Assembly: GCA_016758965.1 (NCBI GenBank)
Contig: JAEPRB010000220.1
Location: 1 to 64,000 of the forward strand
Direction: 5' to 3'
Source of the DNA: Circinella minor
Lineage: Eukaryota; Mucoromycota; Mucoromycetes; Mucorales; Lichtheimiaceae
Length of the DNA: 64,000 nucleotides
Shown here: piece by piece, positions 63,745-64,000 of the stretch
Layout of the letters: each line of letters starts with the position of its first letter
Position numbering within the stretch: position 1 is the stretch's first letter
Program-made: the position numbers and the translations under genes
The notes under the pieces: model-generated
What the model saw: the letters and a program-made list of their open reading frames with translations, nothing else
Database searches by the model: none
Told to the model about the DNA's origin: nothing

Positions 63745-64000
63745 AAACTTGCTGATATTACATGAATACTTATAACTTTTCTTATCTTCTGGTGATATAT
63801 ATCATTACTACTCTATATATAGTTTAATGCATACCAAAATATTCAATATAATTAAAATTGTTGTCAAAAGAAAGAAAGAAAAAGAATGTATTATAGCACA
63901 TCATCTACTGTTACGTACTGTAACGGTGATGTGTATTTTTTTCATTAGACACATCTGAAACATTTTTTTTCTTTCTGCTTCATCTGTATTTTTTGGTCTT
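63745..64000. other. AT-rich window end
   Basis: About 256 bases after the candidate element, containing an (AAAG)n-like stretch near 63868 and no supported gene. It may be flanking or promoter DNA for a gene beyond the window. Confidence 0.4.

Overview
This window looks like nuclear DNA of an early-diverging fungus, most likely a Mucoromycota species. Three things suggest this: strongly AT-rich, poly(A)/poly(T)-rich intergenic DNA; many short GT..AG introns (mostly 45-200 nt) with few-pyrimidine, AT-rich 3' ends; and proteins full of Asn (AAT), Gln (CAA) and Ser/Thr runs. The gene set is typical fungal housekeeping. The exact genus cannot be named from the sequence. No rRNA, tRNA, CRISPR array or bacterial-type operon was seen. 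Every multi-exon model below was joined by hand from splice signals, and every joined model has a length divisible by three with a single terminal stop.

Layout. 0-16.8 kb is gene-dense: a tandem CCCH (TTP-type) RNA-binding protein, the condensin kleisin Brn1, a small protein with a Zn2Cys6-like cysteine pattern, a large pseudo-exonuclease/RRM/five-zinc-finger protein of the Nrp1 kind, cullin-1, a secreted subtilase and a Ser-rich surface protein. 16.8-22 kb is gene-poor and holds a decayed gene remnant and two TA-flanked inverted-repeat elements. 22-26 kb has a low-complexity protein of unknown function and an aldo-keto reductase. 26-29.7 kb is a second gene-poor stretch. 29.7-51.6 kb has a GNAT acetyltransferase, the 16.7-kb midasin gene (MDN1), a DCAF4-like WD40 protein and the Fe-S assembly ATPase Nbp35. 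51.6-54.2 kb contains a third inverted-repeat element and a solo LTR with a perfect 5-bp target duplication. 54.2-62.7 kb has an AIF/FSP1-like oxidoreductase, replication protein A large subunit, an Ivy1-like BAR protein and an NmrA-like protein. The window ends in a repeat-rich element candidate.

How the genes relate. There is no gene cluster for one pathway. Loose themes are chromosome maintenance (Brn1, RPA1; both have ACGCGT boxes upstream, as expected for G1/S control), ubiquitin ligases (CUL1 and a DCAF4-like receptor, which normally works with CUL4 rather than CUL1), ribosome assembly (MDN1) and RNA regulation (CCCH protein, Nrp1-like protein). I did not find a clear new multi-gene system. 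The most interesting items are the Nrp1-like protein, whose exonuclease fold appears to have lost four of five catalytic residues, and the mobile-element record in the three gene-poor stretches.
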